Shown: in pieces, positions 1-8,199 of the stretch
How the letters are laid out: each line of letters starts with the position of its first letter
Numbering within the stretch: the stretch's first letter is position 1
Assembly (NCBI RefSeq): GCF_002218085.1
Contig: NZ_BDUC01000002.1
Coordinates: 558,001 to 622,000 of the forward strand
Length of the DNA stretch: 64,000 nucleotides
Reading direction: 5' to 3'
Source of the DNA: Tolypothrix sp. NIES-4075
GTDB lineage: Bacteria; Cyanobacteriota; Cyanobacteriia; Cyanobacteriales; Nostocaceae
Translations under genes and position numbers: made by a program
The notes under the pieces: model-generated
Databases searched by the model: none
Seen by the model: only the letters and a program-made list of their open reading frames with translations
Told to the model about the DNA's origin: nothing

Positions 1-1
1 G

Positions 2-1201
2 GCGGGAGAGATTCCCATTTCCGAGAATCGGCAAGTACAAATAAACAATCCCTTAAGGGTTACTCTTGACCAGTTGGCGTTAAATCTCAAAGGATTGTAT
101 CAAGGTGGTGTCAGTGGCGATGTGGCAATTACTGGTGCTGCCCTTAGCCCAATAATTGGCGGGAAAGTACAGTTGACAAATGGTCAAGTGTTGTTAGCAG
201 AATCTACCAACGCCACTAACCCAGGAACTAATAATGTAGGCGTACCACCCCAAACCAAAGCCCTCAAACAAAACAAAAACAATCCTACTAACAACGCGGC
301 TATGACAACGACCAGATTTAATAATCTAGAGATTGAGCTAGCCAAAAACGTAAAAGTTACCCGTCCACCTCTTATCAGTTTTGGGGCTACTGGCACCCTC
401 ACCATCAACGGCGCTTTGGGTAATTTGTTACCTGATGGAACTATTACCTTACGGAATGGTGGAGTAAATTTGTATACTACGCAGTTTAATCTTGCCCGTG
501 GCTACGAACAAACTGCAATTTTTACCCCAGAGAGAGGACTCGATCCAGAATTGAATGTCAGGCTATTTGCCAAGGTACTAGATACGGTTCCGAACCGGGT
601 TCCCACCACATCAGTATCATCGGAAATCAACGATAGCGATAGTCTTATTCCCAACTTTGAACCGATCAGAACTATTCAAGTTGAAGCGCGTGTTGAAGGT
701 TTGGCTAGCCAACTTAACCAAAATTTAGAATTGACAAGTAGTCCCGCACGCAGCGAAACCGAAATTGTGGCTTTGCTTGGTGGTAGCTTTGTCAATACGC
801 TGGGAAGTGGGGACAGTACGCTGGCACTTGCCAACTTAGCAGGTTCAGCTCTTAACCTTCAGGGAACTTTTAACCAGATTGGCAATGCATTTGGTTTAAG
901 TGAATTCCGTTTATTCCCAACCATCTCAGCAGTTAGCAATTCTTCGAGTCTGGAATTGGGAGCTGAGGCAGGAATTGATATTACTCCGAGGATTTCTTTT
1001 TCCGGTATCAAGATTTTGACTGCCGAAGACCCTTTACAATTAGGTGTTAACTACCGAATAAATGATAACTTGCGTTTGCGTGGTTCTGCGCCTTTATTCT
1101 CTAACTCTAATTGTTCTGCCGGAAGTGGTAACGATGAAGACAACTTTGCTACTTACTCATGTGGCATTAATGCTGTGTTGGAGTATGAAAAGCGGTTTTA
1201 A
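2..1201 (+). CDS. TamB-like translocation/assembly protein, C-terminal part (5' truncated by window)
   Basis: About 399 codons are open from base 2 to the TAA at 1199-1201; the start lies outside the window. The protein is rich in short alternating polar and hydrophobic beta strands (repeated LTNGQVLL and ITLRNGGVNLYTTQFNLARG type segments) and ends in a strand-like tail finishing with Phe (EYEKRF). This is characteristic of the C-terminal DUF490 domain of TamB family proteins, which are inner-membrane anchored, span the periplasm and work with Omp85-type outer membrane proteins in envelope biogenesis or lipid transport. A low-complexity Asn/Thr-rich loop sits near residues 60-100 of the visible part. 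The family call rests on overall pattern, not on a single catalytic motif. Confidence 0.75.
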   Translation, partial: AGEIPISENRQVQINNPLRVTLDQLALNLKGLYQGGVSGDVAITGAALSPIIGGKVQLTNGQVLLAESTNATNPGTNNVGVPPQTKALKQNKNNPTNNAAMTTTRFNNLEIELAKNVKVTRPPLISFGATGTLTINGALGNLLPDGTITLRNGGVNLYTTQFNLARGYEQTAIFTPERGLDPELNVRLFAKVLDTVPNRVPTTSVSSEINDSDSLIPNFEPIRTIQVEARVEGLASQLNQNLELTSSPARSETEIVALLGGSFVNTLGSGDSTLALANLAGSALNLQGTFNQIGNAFGLSEFRLFPTISAVSNSSSLELGAEAGIDITPRISFSGIKILTAEDPLQLGVNYRINDNLRLRGSAPLFSNSNCSAGSGNDEDNFATYSCGINAVLEYEKRF

Positions 1202-1213
1202 TTGGGCATTAAT

Positions 1214-1360
1214 TTAACGAGAAAGATTTGGTTCCACAACTGTGGGAAAATTCTCAAAATTTCGCCGCACCCAATCGATGCCAACTTCATTATTGAGTTT
1301 AATATGCTGAGGTGTATTCGTGTAGAGTTTGCCTAAAATGTCAGCGTCTTGCTCAATATC
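1214..1360 (-). pseudogene. Short coding remnant fused to the broken araC gene
   Basis: Immediately 3' of the AraC homology, a different minus-strand frame stays open for about 48 codons and ends at a TAA (1214-1216). The encoded text includes the segments DIEQDADILGKLYTNTPQ and WVRRNFENFPTVVEP, which look like genuine protein but do not belong to AraC. I do not recognise the family. The simplest reading is the 3' end of another gene brought next to the araC gene by deletion. Confidence 0.4.
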
Positions 1361-2016
1361 GCACTAATTTCTGCAAGCGATAAGTTTGTATCTAAGTTTT
1401 CGTTAATATATGTCAGTACCTCTCTTAATTTGTACTTTGGCAATCCACCTGTATATTCTCTAACGTTCAGTTTTCGTGCTGAATAGCGTTTTAATAAATG
1501 CACGGCTAGCATATTAGCCGCTGACTCTGCATAAAGACGACTATCAACTATACTGATTTCTAATTCTCTTTTTAATGCAAGTCCAATTTGTTGAATTAAT
1601 GGATCGTGGCTTTGCAGTTGCTGGATAATTTCAACGTTATCAGCATCAACTGATTCATAAGCAGCACAATGCACAAATTCTGGTTCAAGGCAAAGGATAA
1701 TAAATCCTAATTCCTGCTCAAACTCTACTGCTGGGGAAATTTGATGTGCCGGAAAAATTGCTACATCACTCGCAGCGTAAGATTTTTGTTGCCATTGTTT
1801 GTTGATTTTCATTTTTGCTTGAAAACCTTCAATGCAAATTGCACTAATGTGCTGCGAAGGGCAAGTTTCCGGAATTTTATGATTTAACTGTCGATGATAG
1901 GCAAAGTAAAAACCATTCCAACCTGTGACTGGGGTGGAGAGAATTACAGGTTTGGGAAGGATTGGTTTGAGTTTTTCTGGTTCGGTGGCATTAATTTGCA
2001 GAGGTTGTGTTTGCAT
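1333..2016 (-). pseudogene. AraC-family transcriptional regulator lacking most of its HTH domain
   Basis: The 227-residue product begins with a cupin-like sensor region and reaches the start of the AraC DNA-binding domain (KLREVLTYINENLDTNLSLAEISA, given here only as a description of residues about 196-219). It then ends after an unrelated tail ILSKTLTF. Intact family members continue for about 80 more residues through two helix-turn-helix motifs, so this protein should not bind DNA normally. In another frame the DNA immediately downstream encodes an unrelated fragment, which suggests a deletion junction. The start ATG at 2016 lies just downstream of a cgcagagg tandem repeat. The regulator is probably non-functional. 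Confidence 0.7.
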
Positions 2017-2037
2017 TACTATTTGCGGGATGATTTA

Positions 2038-2066
2038 TTCACGCAGAGGCGCAGAGGCGCAGAGAA
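2038..2066. repeat. cgcagagg tandem repeat
   Basis: Near-perfect tandem copies of an 8-9 base unit (acgcagaggc gcagaggcgc agag). This type of repeat is widespread between genes in filamentous cyanobacteria. Here it occupies the 67 bp between the ABC permease stop and the araC start. A related cgcagagtaacgc motif occurs at 33859-33895. Confidence 0.75.
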
Positions 2067-2083
2067 ATCAAGAATATTTTATA

Positions 2084-3031
2084 TTATAAATTCACTCCAT
2101 TAAGTAATAGTCGCACAATAGATAAGCTTAAAATTATTAAAAATAGCACCAGCCCAATTGTGCAAGCATAACTAATTTCTAAGTTATTAAATGCTTGTTC
2201 GTAAAGATAATAAACTATCGTTTTGGAACTGTTACGCGGTCCACCTTCAGTCATGATGTAGACTTCTTCAAATACTTTGGTGGCAGAAATGGCAGAAATT
2301 ACTGCTACTAATGCTAAATAAGGTTTCATCAAGGGGACGGTAATATCCCAGTGTTTGCTAATTCCATCTGAACCATCAATTGCTGCGGCTTCGTAGACAT
2401 CGGCACCAATTGATTGCAAGCCGGCTAAATAAATCACCATGTAATAGCCTAATCCTTTCCAGATGGTGACTGCCATCACACTATAAAGGGCAAATTTGGG
2501 GCTAGTTAACCAAGGAATTCCTTCGGGAAAAATGCCTTTAAGTAATTGGTTGAGTAAGCCGTTTTCGGCATACAGCCATTTGAAGGCGATTCCTGCAACT
2601 ACCATTGAAATTACTACTGGTGTGTAGTAAGCTGCTCGAAACCAATTCATTCCCCGTAGTTTTTGATTTACCAAAATTGCCAAAATTAAGGGGGCGATTA
2701 CTAAAATGGGCACTACACCGACAAGATAAATCAGTGTATTAACTAAAGTTTGCCAGAAAACTGGGTCTTTGGATAAGCGCTGGAAGTTGGCAAAACCTAC
2801 CCATTGCGGTGCTTGGGTAATGTCGTATTCGTAGCGGGTAAAGCTGAGGTAAAACGCTTGCAGTGCTGGATAAAAGACGGTTAAGCCTAAGATAATTAAT
2901 GCGGGTAGCAAAAAGAAGTAGGGAGTTAATCGCTCTCTGATAATAATCCAATTTTTGGGTGTCAATCTATTCATAGGAGCGTTTTTTTTCGTGCTTTTGG
3001 CGGATGGATTTTCTGCCGTGGATGAGTGCAA
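2084..3031 (-). CDS. Sugar ABC transporter permease, MalF/UgpA type
   Basis: An integral membrane subunit of a CUT1-type carbohydrate importer. After a polar N-terminus of about 30 residues there are six hydrophobic segments. The cytoplasmic EAA loop that docks on the ATPase is clear (EAAAIDGSDGISKHWDITVP). The opening PYFFLLPALIILGLTVFYPA is typical of MalF-like permeases. The reading frame opens at a TTG (3031); an in-frame ATG at 2974 (MNRLTPK) is an equally reasonable start, and neither has a clear ribosome-binding site. No binding protein, second permease or ATPase gene lies next to it, so its partners must be encoded elsewhere. The substrate cannot be told from this subunit. Confidence 0.85.
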   Translation of the reverse strand: MHSSTAENPSAKSTKKNAPMNRLTPKNWIIIRERLTPYFFLLPALIILGLTVFYPALQAFYLSFTRYEYDITQAPQWVGFANFQRLSKDPVFWQTLVNTLIYLVGVVPILVIAPLILAILVNQKLRGMNWFRAAYYTPVVISMVVAGIAFKWLYAENGLLNQLLKGIFPEGIPWLTSPKFALYSVMAVTIWKGLGYYMVIYLAGLQSIGADVYEAAAIDGSDGISKHWDITVPLMKPYLALVAVISAISATKVFEEVYIMTEGGPRNSSKTIVYYLYEQAFNNLEISYACTIGLVLFLIILSLSIVRLLLNGVNL

Positions 3032-3186
3032 GATAAAGAAGCTGATTAATTAGGATTTACGCTTTTAGGACTAAATAACGATCCGCTCCAGAGCGCGGAA
3101 GACACAGAGGAATAAGAGGAGCGATCTTGGTTTTTGCGTAAGTCCTGGATATTTTACACAAATTTCTAGATTAATGAGGATGATTT

Positions 3187-3912
3187 ATGATTGCTAATCA
3201 ACATGAGAAGGGATGGGAAGTTATTTATCATCGCGCACATGCTTTGCTGGCTGCTGAATTGGCGGGACACTGGAATGCAAAAGACCGTCCGATACGCTGG
3301 CTGGAAACGATCGCTGCAATTTCCCATCACGATGATTTGGAACGCGAGTGGCAAGGTAATCACCTCAATGAAGCTGGTGGACCTCTAGATTTTACTTTAG
3401 AAAAGAAGACCGATATTAATAAGCTGCGATCGCATACGCAAAATGCCCGCTATCGAGGACGATGGGTGGCAATGCTAACTTCTATGCACATGAGCTTGCT
3501 CAATGAAGGTAAGCGCGGTGAATCAAAAGAATTGGATAGTTTTCTCGATGAACAATTAGAAAATCAAAAGCAATGGCGCAAGGAGTTAAATATTACCAAA
3601 GATGAAGCCGCTGATGCTTATGCTTTTTTTGAATGGTGCGATCGCTTGTCACTCATTCTCTGCAATCACGAGTTACCTGATGGTGAACGTGCTTTAGAAA
3701 TTACTTCTCATCTAAATAATACACGCTACGATGTTATGCAACGCAGCGATGGTACTGTCACTGTACAACCTTGGGCTTTTCAAGAGCAAGAATTTACTGT
3801 CAGAGTCGAAGCTTGCTATCTCGATCAAATGCAATTTAACACTAATGACGAACTCACTGAGGCGCTTCAAACAGCACCAATCAAAACATTAGAGTGGAAA
3901 TTTGTCAAGTAG
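3187..3912 (+). CDS. DUF3891 family protein
   Basis: A 241-residue soluble protein of the DUF3891 family, whose biochemical role is not established. The N-terminal third has the family signature: a His-rich stretch beginning YHRAHALLAAELAGHW and continuing to AISHHDDLEREW. This resembles a metal-binding helical fold. The ATG at 3187 follows the purine-rich stretch aatgaggatgattt, which is an acceptable ribosome-binding site. There is no signal peptide or membrane segment. It stands alone between a minus-strand permease and a compositionally different hydrolase gene. Confidence 0.8.
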   Translation: MIANQHEKGWEVIYHRAHALLAAELAGHWNAKDRPIRWLETIAAISHHDDLEREWQGNHLNEAGGPLDFTLEKKTDINKLRSHTQNARYRGRWVAMLTSMHMSLLNEGKRGESKELDSFLDEQLENQKQWRKELNITKDEAADAYAFFEWCDRLSLILCNHELPDGERALEITSHLNNTRYDVMQRSDGTVTVQPWAFQEQEFTVRVEACYLDQMQFNTNDELTEALQTAPIKTLEWKFVK

Positions 3913-3975
3913 TTATCGGTTGCTTGGGGTGTGGGTAAATGCAATTTGAGCCGGACCGTAGTCGAGGTTTATGAT

Positions 3976-4863
3976 ATGTCCCAACTCGGAAATGCCGATT
4001 ACTTCGTCGAGCGCGGAACGATTCGCTCCGGAAGTTTTGAACTGGGTTATTCGATTGAGGGCAGCGGTAAACCAGCCCTCGTAATCGGTAGCTCAATTTA
4101 TTATCCAAGAACCTTCTCAGCCGAATTGCGGCGGGAGCTAAAGTTAATCTTCGTCGATCACAGAGGCTTTTCCAAACCTGTCGGTGAGGTCACGAAGTCC
4201 GACTATGCACTCGACGTGATTTTAGCCGATGTGGAGCTAATCCGGCAGCATCTGGCGTTGTCAGAAATCGTGGTCATTGGACACTCCGGTCACGGTTACA
4301 TGGCACTTGAATATGCCAAGAGGTATCCTACTCATGTGACGCACCTCGTTATAATCGCCACTGGTCCAAGCCATAGCGCTGCTCACGCCAAATTGACCGA
4401 GGAGTATTGGCCAGAAGCGGTTTGTCCCGAACGTAAGGCAAAACTCGAAAGCGATTTACGACTGCTGTATGATGAAATCGCCGCTGCGCCGGAAAAACGG
4501 TTCATCACCTACTGCATCCGACAGGGAGCCAGAAGCTGGTATGACCCAACTTTCGACGCGACACCGCTGTGGTCAGATGTCCACGTCAACATGGACATGT
4601 TCGACTATATTTTCGGCGAGGTGTTTCGCGACATCGAGATCGCCAACGGACTCGCCGATCTCGATATCCCCGTATTGCTGGCGTTGGGACGTTTCGACTA
4701 TCTGGTTGCCCCATACTTTGCTTGGGAGCCGTATCGTGCGAGTTTCCGCGATCTGACTGTCAGAGTGTTCGATAAAAGCAGTCACACGCCTCAACTTGAA
4801 GAGAGTGGGCTCTTCGATAACGAGCTGCTGCACTGGATCGCAAGAAGCGGTGACGCTTCCTAA
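3976..4863 (+). CDS. Alpha/beta hydrolase, proline-iminopeptidase-like
   Basis: The ATG at 3976 is preferred over the upstream GTG (3931) because a GAGG lies 8 bases before it. The 295-residue product has the alpha/beta hydrolase nucleophile elbow GHSGHG (Ser104), an acid in GRFDYLVAP (Asp241) and a histidine in KSSHTPQLEE (His270). This is a complete catalytic triad. HRGFSKP near residue 63-69 corresponds to the oxyanion-side HG/RG region. It is a cytosolic enzyme with unknown substrate. The gene is visibly richer in G+C at third positions (many ctc, gcc, atc and gac codons) than its neighbours, which suggests recent acquisition. It is followed by tandem and palindromic repeats. Confidence 0.8.
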   Translation: MSQLGNADYFVERGTIRSGSFELGYSIEGSGKPALVIGSSIYYPRTFSAELRRELKLIFVDHRGFSKPVGEVTKSDYALDVILADVELIRQHLALSEIVVIGHSGHGYMALEYAKRYPTHVTHLVIIATGPSHSAAHAKLTEEYWPEAVCPERKAKLESDLRLLYDEIAAAPEKRFITYCIRQGARSWYDPTFDATPLWSDVHVNMDMFDYIFGEVFRDIEIANGLADLDIPVLLALGRFDYLVAPYFAWEPYRASFRDLTVRVFDKSSHTPQLEESGLFDNELLHWIARSGDAS

Positions 4864-4941
4864 TCTCTTGGGGCAGTAGTGAGCAAAGCAGCCCCAAGAA
4901 TCATTAGACCAGAATTGTTCAGTGTAAGTTTGATTGCTTCG

Positions 4942-4995
4942 TGTTCGGAACTCGAAAGTTGATGTTCCCAACTCGAAAGTTGGTGTTCGGAACTC
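4942..4995. repeat. 21-bp tandem repeat, about 2.6 copies
   Basis: The unit TGTTCssAACTCGAAAGTTGr is repeated twice in full and then partially, running directly into the palindrome at 4993-5045. No coding potential is apparent. It fills the space 3' of the hydrolase gene. Confidence 0.75.
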
Positions 4996-5045
4996 GTAGT
5001 AAGCACTTTAGTGCTTAAAATAAGCGCTTCAGCGCTTACTACGAG
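4993..5045. repeat. Palindromic repeat, GTAGTAAGC family, copy A
   Basis: Perfect 12-bp inverted repeat CTCGTAGTAAGC (4993-5004) / GCTTACTACGAG (5034-5045). The centre contains two further small palindromes, gcactttagtgc and gcgcttcagcgc. It lies between the convergent hydrolase and NrdG-like genes, where it could also act as a terminator. Related elements occur at 13993, 44976 and 48763. Confidence 0.75.
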
Positions 5046-5085
5046 CTTATTTTAGGTTTTAGTGTGACACTAAACTCATTCGTAT

Positions 5086-5712
5086 TTAAGATTGCTCTAC
5101 CCAACTACCGCGATAACCAGTAATGATGCGGCTACCATCTTTGAGGACATGAATTTCTATTTGGTCGCTTGCCCAGGTAATCTGGTCTTGGAAGGCTGGA
5201 TTAAGCACATGCACCCGCTGGTTAGTAGAAGACACCGGGGAATTAGGAGAATTAATTGCTTTTGACTCGACAAAAGCCCCATCAATCAGAATATCAAGCT
5301 GTGTTAACAACTCTTGTGCCCCTGCTGGTGCTGATTCTGACTGTAGTTTCTCTAAGGTGAAGCCTGTAAAAGACATCACATTTAGTCCTGCGGCTTTTAG
5401 CTGACGCGCCAAACTTGCCAGCGCGGGTGCTTGCCAAAAAGGTTCTCCCCCAGAAAATGTTACACCTGTGTTGCGAGGATTACTGAGGATTTTTTCGGCG
5501 AGGCTGTCAATAGAAATCAGTTGGTTAATCTCAAACGACCAAGATTCAACATTAAAGCAGCCTGGACACTCGCGCAAACAACCTTGCACCCACACTACAG
5601 CCCGACAACCAGGACCGTTGACTTCTGACTCATCAATATAACCCATGATGTTGAGACAGCCAGGGGGAATTTCTTCGAGTGCTGGGGATGGGTTGATTGA
5701 TTGTTTTTCCAT
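5086..5712 (-). CDS. Radical SAM activase, NrdG-like 4Fe-4S protein
   Basis: A 208-residue radical SAM protein resembling the activating component of anaerobic ribonucleotide reductase. The cluster motif is CLRECPGC (Cys45, Cys49, Cys52; CX3CX2C), followed by the SAM-binding GGE in TGVTFSGGEPFWQAP. NrdG-like proteins generate a glycyl radical on a partner. No glycyl-radical enzyme gene is adjacent, so the partner is unknown. The protein carries a 25-residue N-terminal extension and about 40 extra C-terminal residues relative to minimal NrdG. The ATG at 5712 is preceded by AGGAGG 5-10 bases upstream on the minus strand, a strong ribosome-binding site. Confidence 0.75.
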   Translation of the reverse strand: MEKQSINPSPALEEIPPGCLNIMGYIDESEVNGPGCRAVVWVQGCLRECPGCFNVESWSFEINQLISIDSLAEKILSNPRNTGVTFSGGEPFWQAPALASLARQLKAAGLNVMSFTGFTLEKLQSESAPAGAQELLTQLDILIDGAFVESKAINSPNSPVSSTNQRVHVLNPAFQDQITWASDQIEIHVLKDGSRIITGYRGSWVEQS

Positions 5713-5804
5713 CTTGCCTCCTTTTAATTGTGAGCCTTAACCGTTAACTATAGCTAGCAAAGGCTTGCAGTACATCAGGACTGATACGCACGCTATAGTT
5801 TAAA

Positions 5805-5878
5805 AACCTCTCCCCAACCCCTCTCCTACAAGGAGAAGGGCTTTTTCCCCTTCCCTTGTAGGGAAGGGGGTTAGGTTT
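5805..5878. repeat. Long imperfect inverted repeat (CCCTTCTCCT / AAGGGGAAGG type)
   Basis: The sequence reads aacctctccccaacccctct and onward to a mirror-complementary arm ending ggggttaggttt, around a central ctttttc. The arms are about 30 bp with mismatches. This is a common interspersed cyanobacterial palindrome. It sits between the divergent NrdG-like gene and the MerR remnant, upstream of the MerR operator. Confidence 0.7.
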
Positions 5879-5936
5879 GTATTTGACTTAAACGAGAACC
5901 GCGATAAACACTTCGCTATTTTTTTTCTCAAAACAC

Positions 5937-5967
5937 TTGACTTAGAGCGCACTCTAAGTTTTAAGGT
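5937..5967 (+). promoter_or_regulatory. MerR-type operator/promoter with 19-bp spacer
   Basis: A -35 hexamer TTGACT (5937-5942) overlaps a perfect dyad CTTAGAG-CGCA-CTCTAAG (5941-5958). A possible -10 TAAGGT lies at 5962-5967, giving a 19-bp spacer. An overlong spacer carrying a centred dyad is the hallmark of promoters twisted open by MerR-family activators. A GGGAGG ribosome-binding site precedes the MerR start codon at 5994. The site is intact although the regulator gene behind it is truncated. Confidence 0.7.
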
Positions 5968-5993
5968 AGTTTGTATAGTTCTGGGAGGTAGCG

Positions 5994-6248
5994 ATGGAAA
6001 CAGAACTGACGATTCAACAGGTGGCGACGCTTACCGGGTTAAGTGTGCATACACTTCGCTATTATGAGCGCAACGGGCTATTAGAGCTAGTCAACCGAGC
6101 GGCAAATGGTCATCGTCGTTATCTTACTGACGATATTACGCGAATAGAGTTTTTGACTCGATTGCGAACAACAAAAATGCCAATTCGTCTGCCCTGTACT
6201 GGAGGGCTTTATTATATCAATCGCATTGCACTATCTTTTCTAGGGTAA
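5994..6248 (+). pseudogene. Truncated MerR-family regulator
   Basis: The first 64 residues are a standard MerR winged-helix N-terminus: LTIQQVATLTGLSVHTLRYY, then ERNGLLE, RRYLTDDITRIEFLTRLRTTKMPI. From residue 65 the sequence (RLPCTGGLYYINRIALSFLG) bears no relation to the expected helix and dimerisation coiled coil, and the frame ends at 84 residues. Family members are usually 110-150 residues. A DNA-binding domain without the coiled coil should not dimerise, so this is probably a deletion remnant. I checked the alternative frames just downstream and found no continuing homology. It is still preceded by a good ribosome-binding site and its own operator. Confidence 0.7.
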
Positions 6249-6318
6249 GCTTCCTCCCCGAATAACCGTCTTCAGGGCAAGTAAATAGCAGTCTACAATA
6301 GTAGCCTAAAGAAGGATT

Positions 6319-6342
6319 ATGCCCAAGCAAGTGATTATATGA
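6319..6342 (+). other. Possible 7-codon leader ORF coupled to gatB
   Basis: A tiny ORF, MPKQVII followed by TGA, starts at 6319 behind AAGAAGGA (6309-6316), the best ribosome-binding site in this interval. Its TGA (6340-6342) overlaps the gatB ATG (6339-6341) as ATGA. The gatB start itself has no obvious site, so ribosomes may reach gatB by translational coupling. This is inferred from spacing and sequence only. Confidence 0.4.
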
Positions 6343-7814
6343 CTTCATCTGCTCTTGTAAAAACTGAGTACGAAGCGATTATTGGTCTAGAAACCCATTG
6401 TCAGCTCAGTACTAACACCAAGATTTTCTCTAATAGTTCTACGGCTTTTGGTGCTGACCCCAATACTAACATTGACCCGGTTTGTATGGGTCTACCTGGG
6501 GTATTACCCGTACTCAACGAAAAAGTATTAGAATACGCTGTGAAAGCGGGTTTAGCCCTAAATTGCCAAATCGCTAAATATAGCAAGTTTGACCGCAAAC
6601 AGTATTTTTATCCGGATTTACCGAAAAATTATCAAATTTCTCAATACGACTTGCCGATCGCTGAACATGGCTGGTTAGAAATTGAGTTAGTCGATGCTGA
6701 TGGTAATCCGCTGCGGAAAAAAATCGGCATCACCCGTTTGCACATGGAAGAAGATGCGGGAAAATTAGTTCACGCGGGAAGCGATCGCCTTAGTGGTTCT
6801 ACTTATTCTCTGGTAGACTATAACCGAGCAGGTGTGCCTTTGGTAGAAATTGTCTCCGAACCAGATTTGCGTTCCGGACAAGAAGCGGCTGAATATGCTC
6901 AAGAATTACGCCGCATTGTCCGCTATATCGGTGTAAGCGATGGCAACATGCAAGAAGGTTCTCTCCGGTGTGATGTCAACATCTCTGTGCGTCCGATTGG
7001 ACAAAAAGAGTTTGGCACGAAGGTGGAAATTAAGAATATGAACTCTTTCAATGCCATTCAAAGAGCGATAGAATACGAAATTGAACGCCAAATTGCCGCA
7101 GTAGAAGCAGGCGATCGCATTATTCAAGAAACTCGTCTTTGGGAAGAAACTTCTCAACGCACTATTAGTATGCGCGTTAAAGAAGGTTCCAGCGATTATC
7201 GCTATTTCCCTGAACCAGATTTAGCACCGATTGAAGTAACAAACGAACAATTAGCATCTTGGCGTAGTACACTACCAGAATTACCAGCAGAAAAACGCCA
7301 TCGTTATGAATCTGATTTGGGACTTTCACCTTACGATGCACGAGTGTTGACTGAGGAAACTACTGTTGCTGCGTATTTTGAAGAAGCTATCGCACTTGGT
7401 GCAAATCCCAAACAAGCTGCTAACTGGATTATGGGCGATATTGCCGCCTACCTCAACAAGCAAAAACTCAGCATCACCGAAATTGCCCTTACTCCTACCA
7501 ACTTAGCAAAAGTTATCACTCTCATTGAAAAAGGTACCATCGGCAGTAACAAAGCAAAAGAAAAATTACCAGAGTTGCTAGCTGGTAATTCTCCCGATGA
7601 AGTATTTAAAGGTGAAGAGAAAATCTCTGACGCTAGCGTACTCGAACCGATTATCGACCAAATCATCGCCGCCAATCCCAAAGAACTAGAAAAATACAAA
7701 AGCGGTAAAACCAACCTCAAAGGCTTTTTTGTCGGACAAGTTCTCAAACAAACTGGTGGACGCGCAGATCCGAAACTGACTAACGAATTGGTAGATCAAA
7801 AGTTGAACGCTTAG
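6339..7814 (+). CDS. gatB: Aspartyl/glutamyl-tRNA(Asn/Gln) amidotransferase subunit B
   Basis: A 491-residue GatB. With GatA and GatC it converts Glu-tRNA(Gln) and Asp-tRNA(Asn) to the amidated forms using glutamine-derived ammonia and ATP. The N-terminus EYEAIIGLETHCQLSTNTKIFS is the family signature, followed by YFYPDLPKNYQISQYD and HMEEDAGKLVH in the ATP and metal-binding cradle. The C-terminal YqeY-like tail domain (residues about 400-490) is present and full length. gatA and gatC are not in the window, as is common in cyanobacteria. The start is fixed by homology of the N-terminus; it lacks its own ribosome-binding site and overlaps a possible leader ORF. Confidence 0.97.
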   Translation: MTSSALVKTEYEAIIGLETHCQLSTNTKIFSNSSTAFGADPNTNIDPVCMGLPGVLPVLNEKVLEYAVKAGLALNCQIAKYSKFDRKQYFYPDLPKNYQISQYDLPIAEHGWLEIELVDADGNPLRKKIGITRLHMEEDAGKLVHAGSDRLSGSTYSLVDYNRAGVPLVEIVSEPDLRSGQEAAEYAQELRRIVRYIGVSDGNMQEGSLRCDVNISVRPIGQKEFGTKVEIKNMNSFNAIQRAIEYEIERQIAAVEAGDRIIQETRLWEETSQRTISMRVKEGSSDYRYFPEPDLAPIEVTNEQLASWRSTLPELPAEKRHRYESDLGLSPYDARVLTEETTVAAYFEEAIALGANPKQAANWIMGDIAAYLNKQKLSITEIALTPTNLAKVITLIEKGTIGSNKAKEKLPELLAGNSPDEVFKGEEKISDASVLEPIIDQIIAANPKELEKYKSGKTNLKGFFVGQVLKQTGGRADPKLTNELVDQKLNA

Positions 7815-7960
7815 AGAAAAAGACAAGGGGACAAGGAGACAGGAAGACAGGGAGACTAGGAGACAGGGAGAATTATTGAATAATACTCCCCTTGTCTCCC
7901 CCTACCCCCCAACCCCACTTCGTGGGGACCCCGAAGCCCCCCATCCCCCTCTTGACTGTA
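7815..7960. repeat. Minisatellite of 7-9 base units (ggagaca / cccc-rich)
   Basis: Directly after gatB, short imperfect units of the form agggagaca repeat about six times. A complementary C-rich run (cccttgtctcccc) then follows, with a small hairpin around ccccacttcgtgggga. The two halves could pair as a large stem downstream of gatB. No gene is seen. Confidence 0.7.
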
Positions 7961-8052
7961 TTTTCCCGGATACTTCTTCACAATAACTTGATAAAACTTA
8001 CATAAAAGATGGGTGCAACACCTCAGTCCAAAAATGCTATACTGTGATAATT

Positions 8053-8106
8053 AGATGCACCCTGATGATCTGGAGAGCTGCCCAAGTGGCTCTCCTTTTT
8101 CATTTT
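8053..8106 (+). ncRNA. Putative tandem small RNA, copy 1
   Basis: First of three near-identical units. A -10-like TATACT (8038-8043) precedes a conserved transcript start region tagatgcaccctgatgatct. The terminator hairpin GGAGAGC (8072-8078) / GCTCTCC (8089-8095) follows, with loop tgcccaagtg and a T-rich tail. The predicted RNA is about 50-55 nt. The upstream region of this copy is the most divergent of the three. The promoter and ends are inferred from sequence alone. Confidence 0.6.
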
Positions 8107-8199
8107 TCTGATTCTGGGAGAAATTGCGTCGAACTGATTTTACAAAAAAAATTTTAGGGGGTATTGCACCTCACCCCAGATGTGATAGTATATGTTAAG

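Noticed and set aside
4469..4971. Overlapping ORFs in other frames within the hydrolase gene
   Set aside because: They are a by-product of its higher G+C content; the frame carrying the Ser-Asp-His triad is the real gene.
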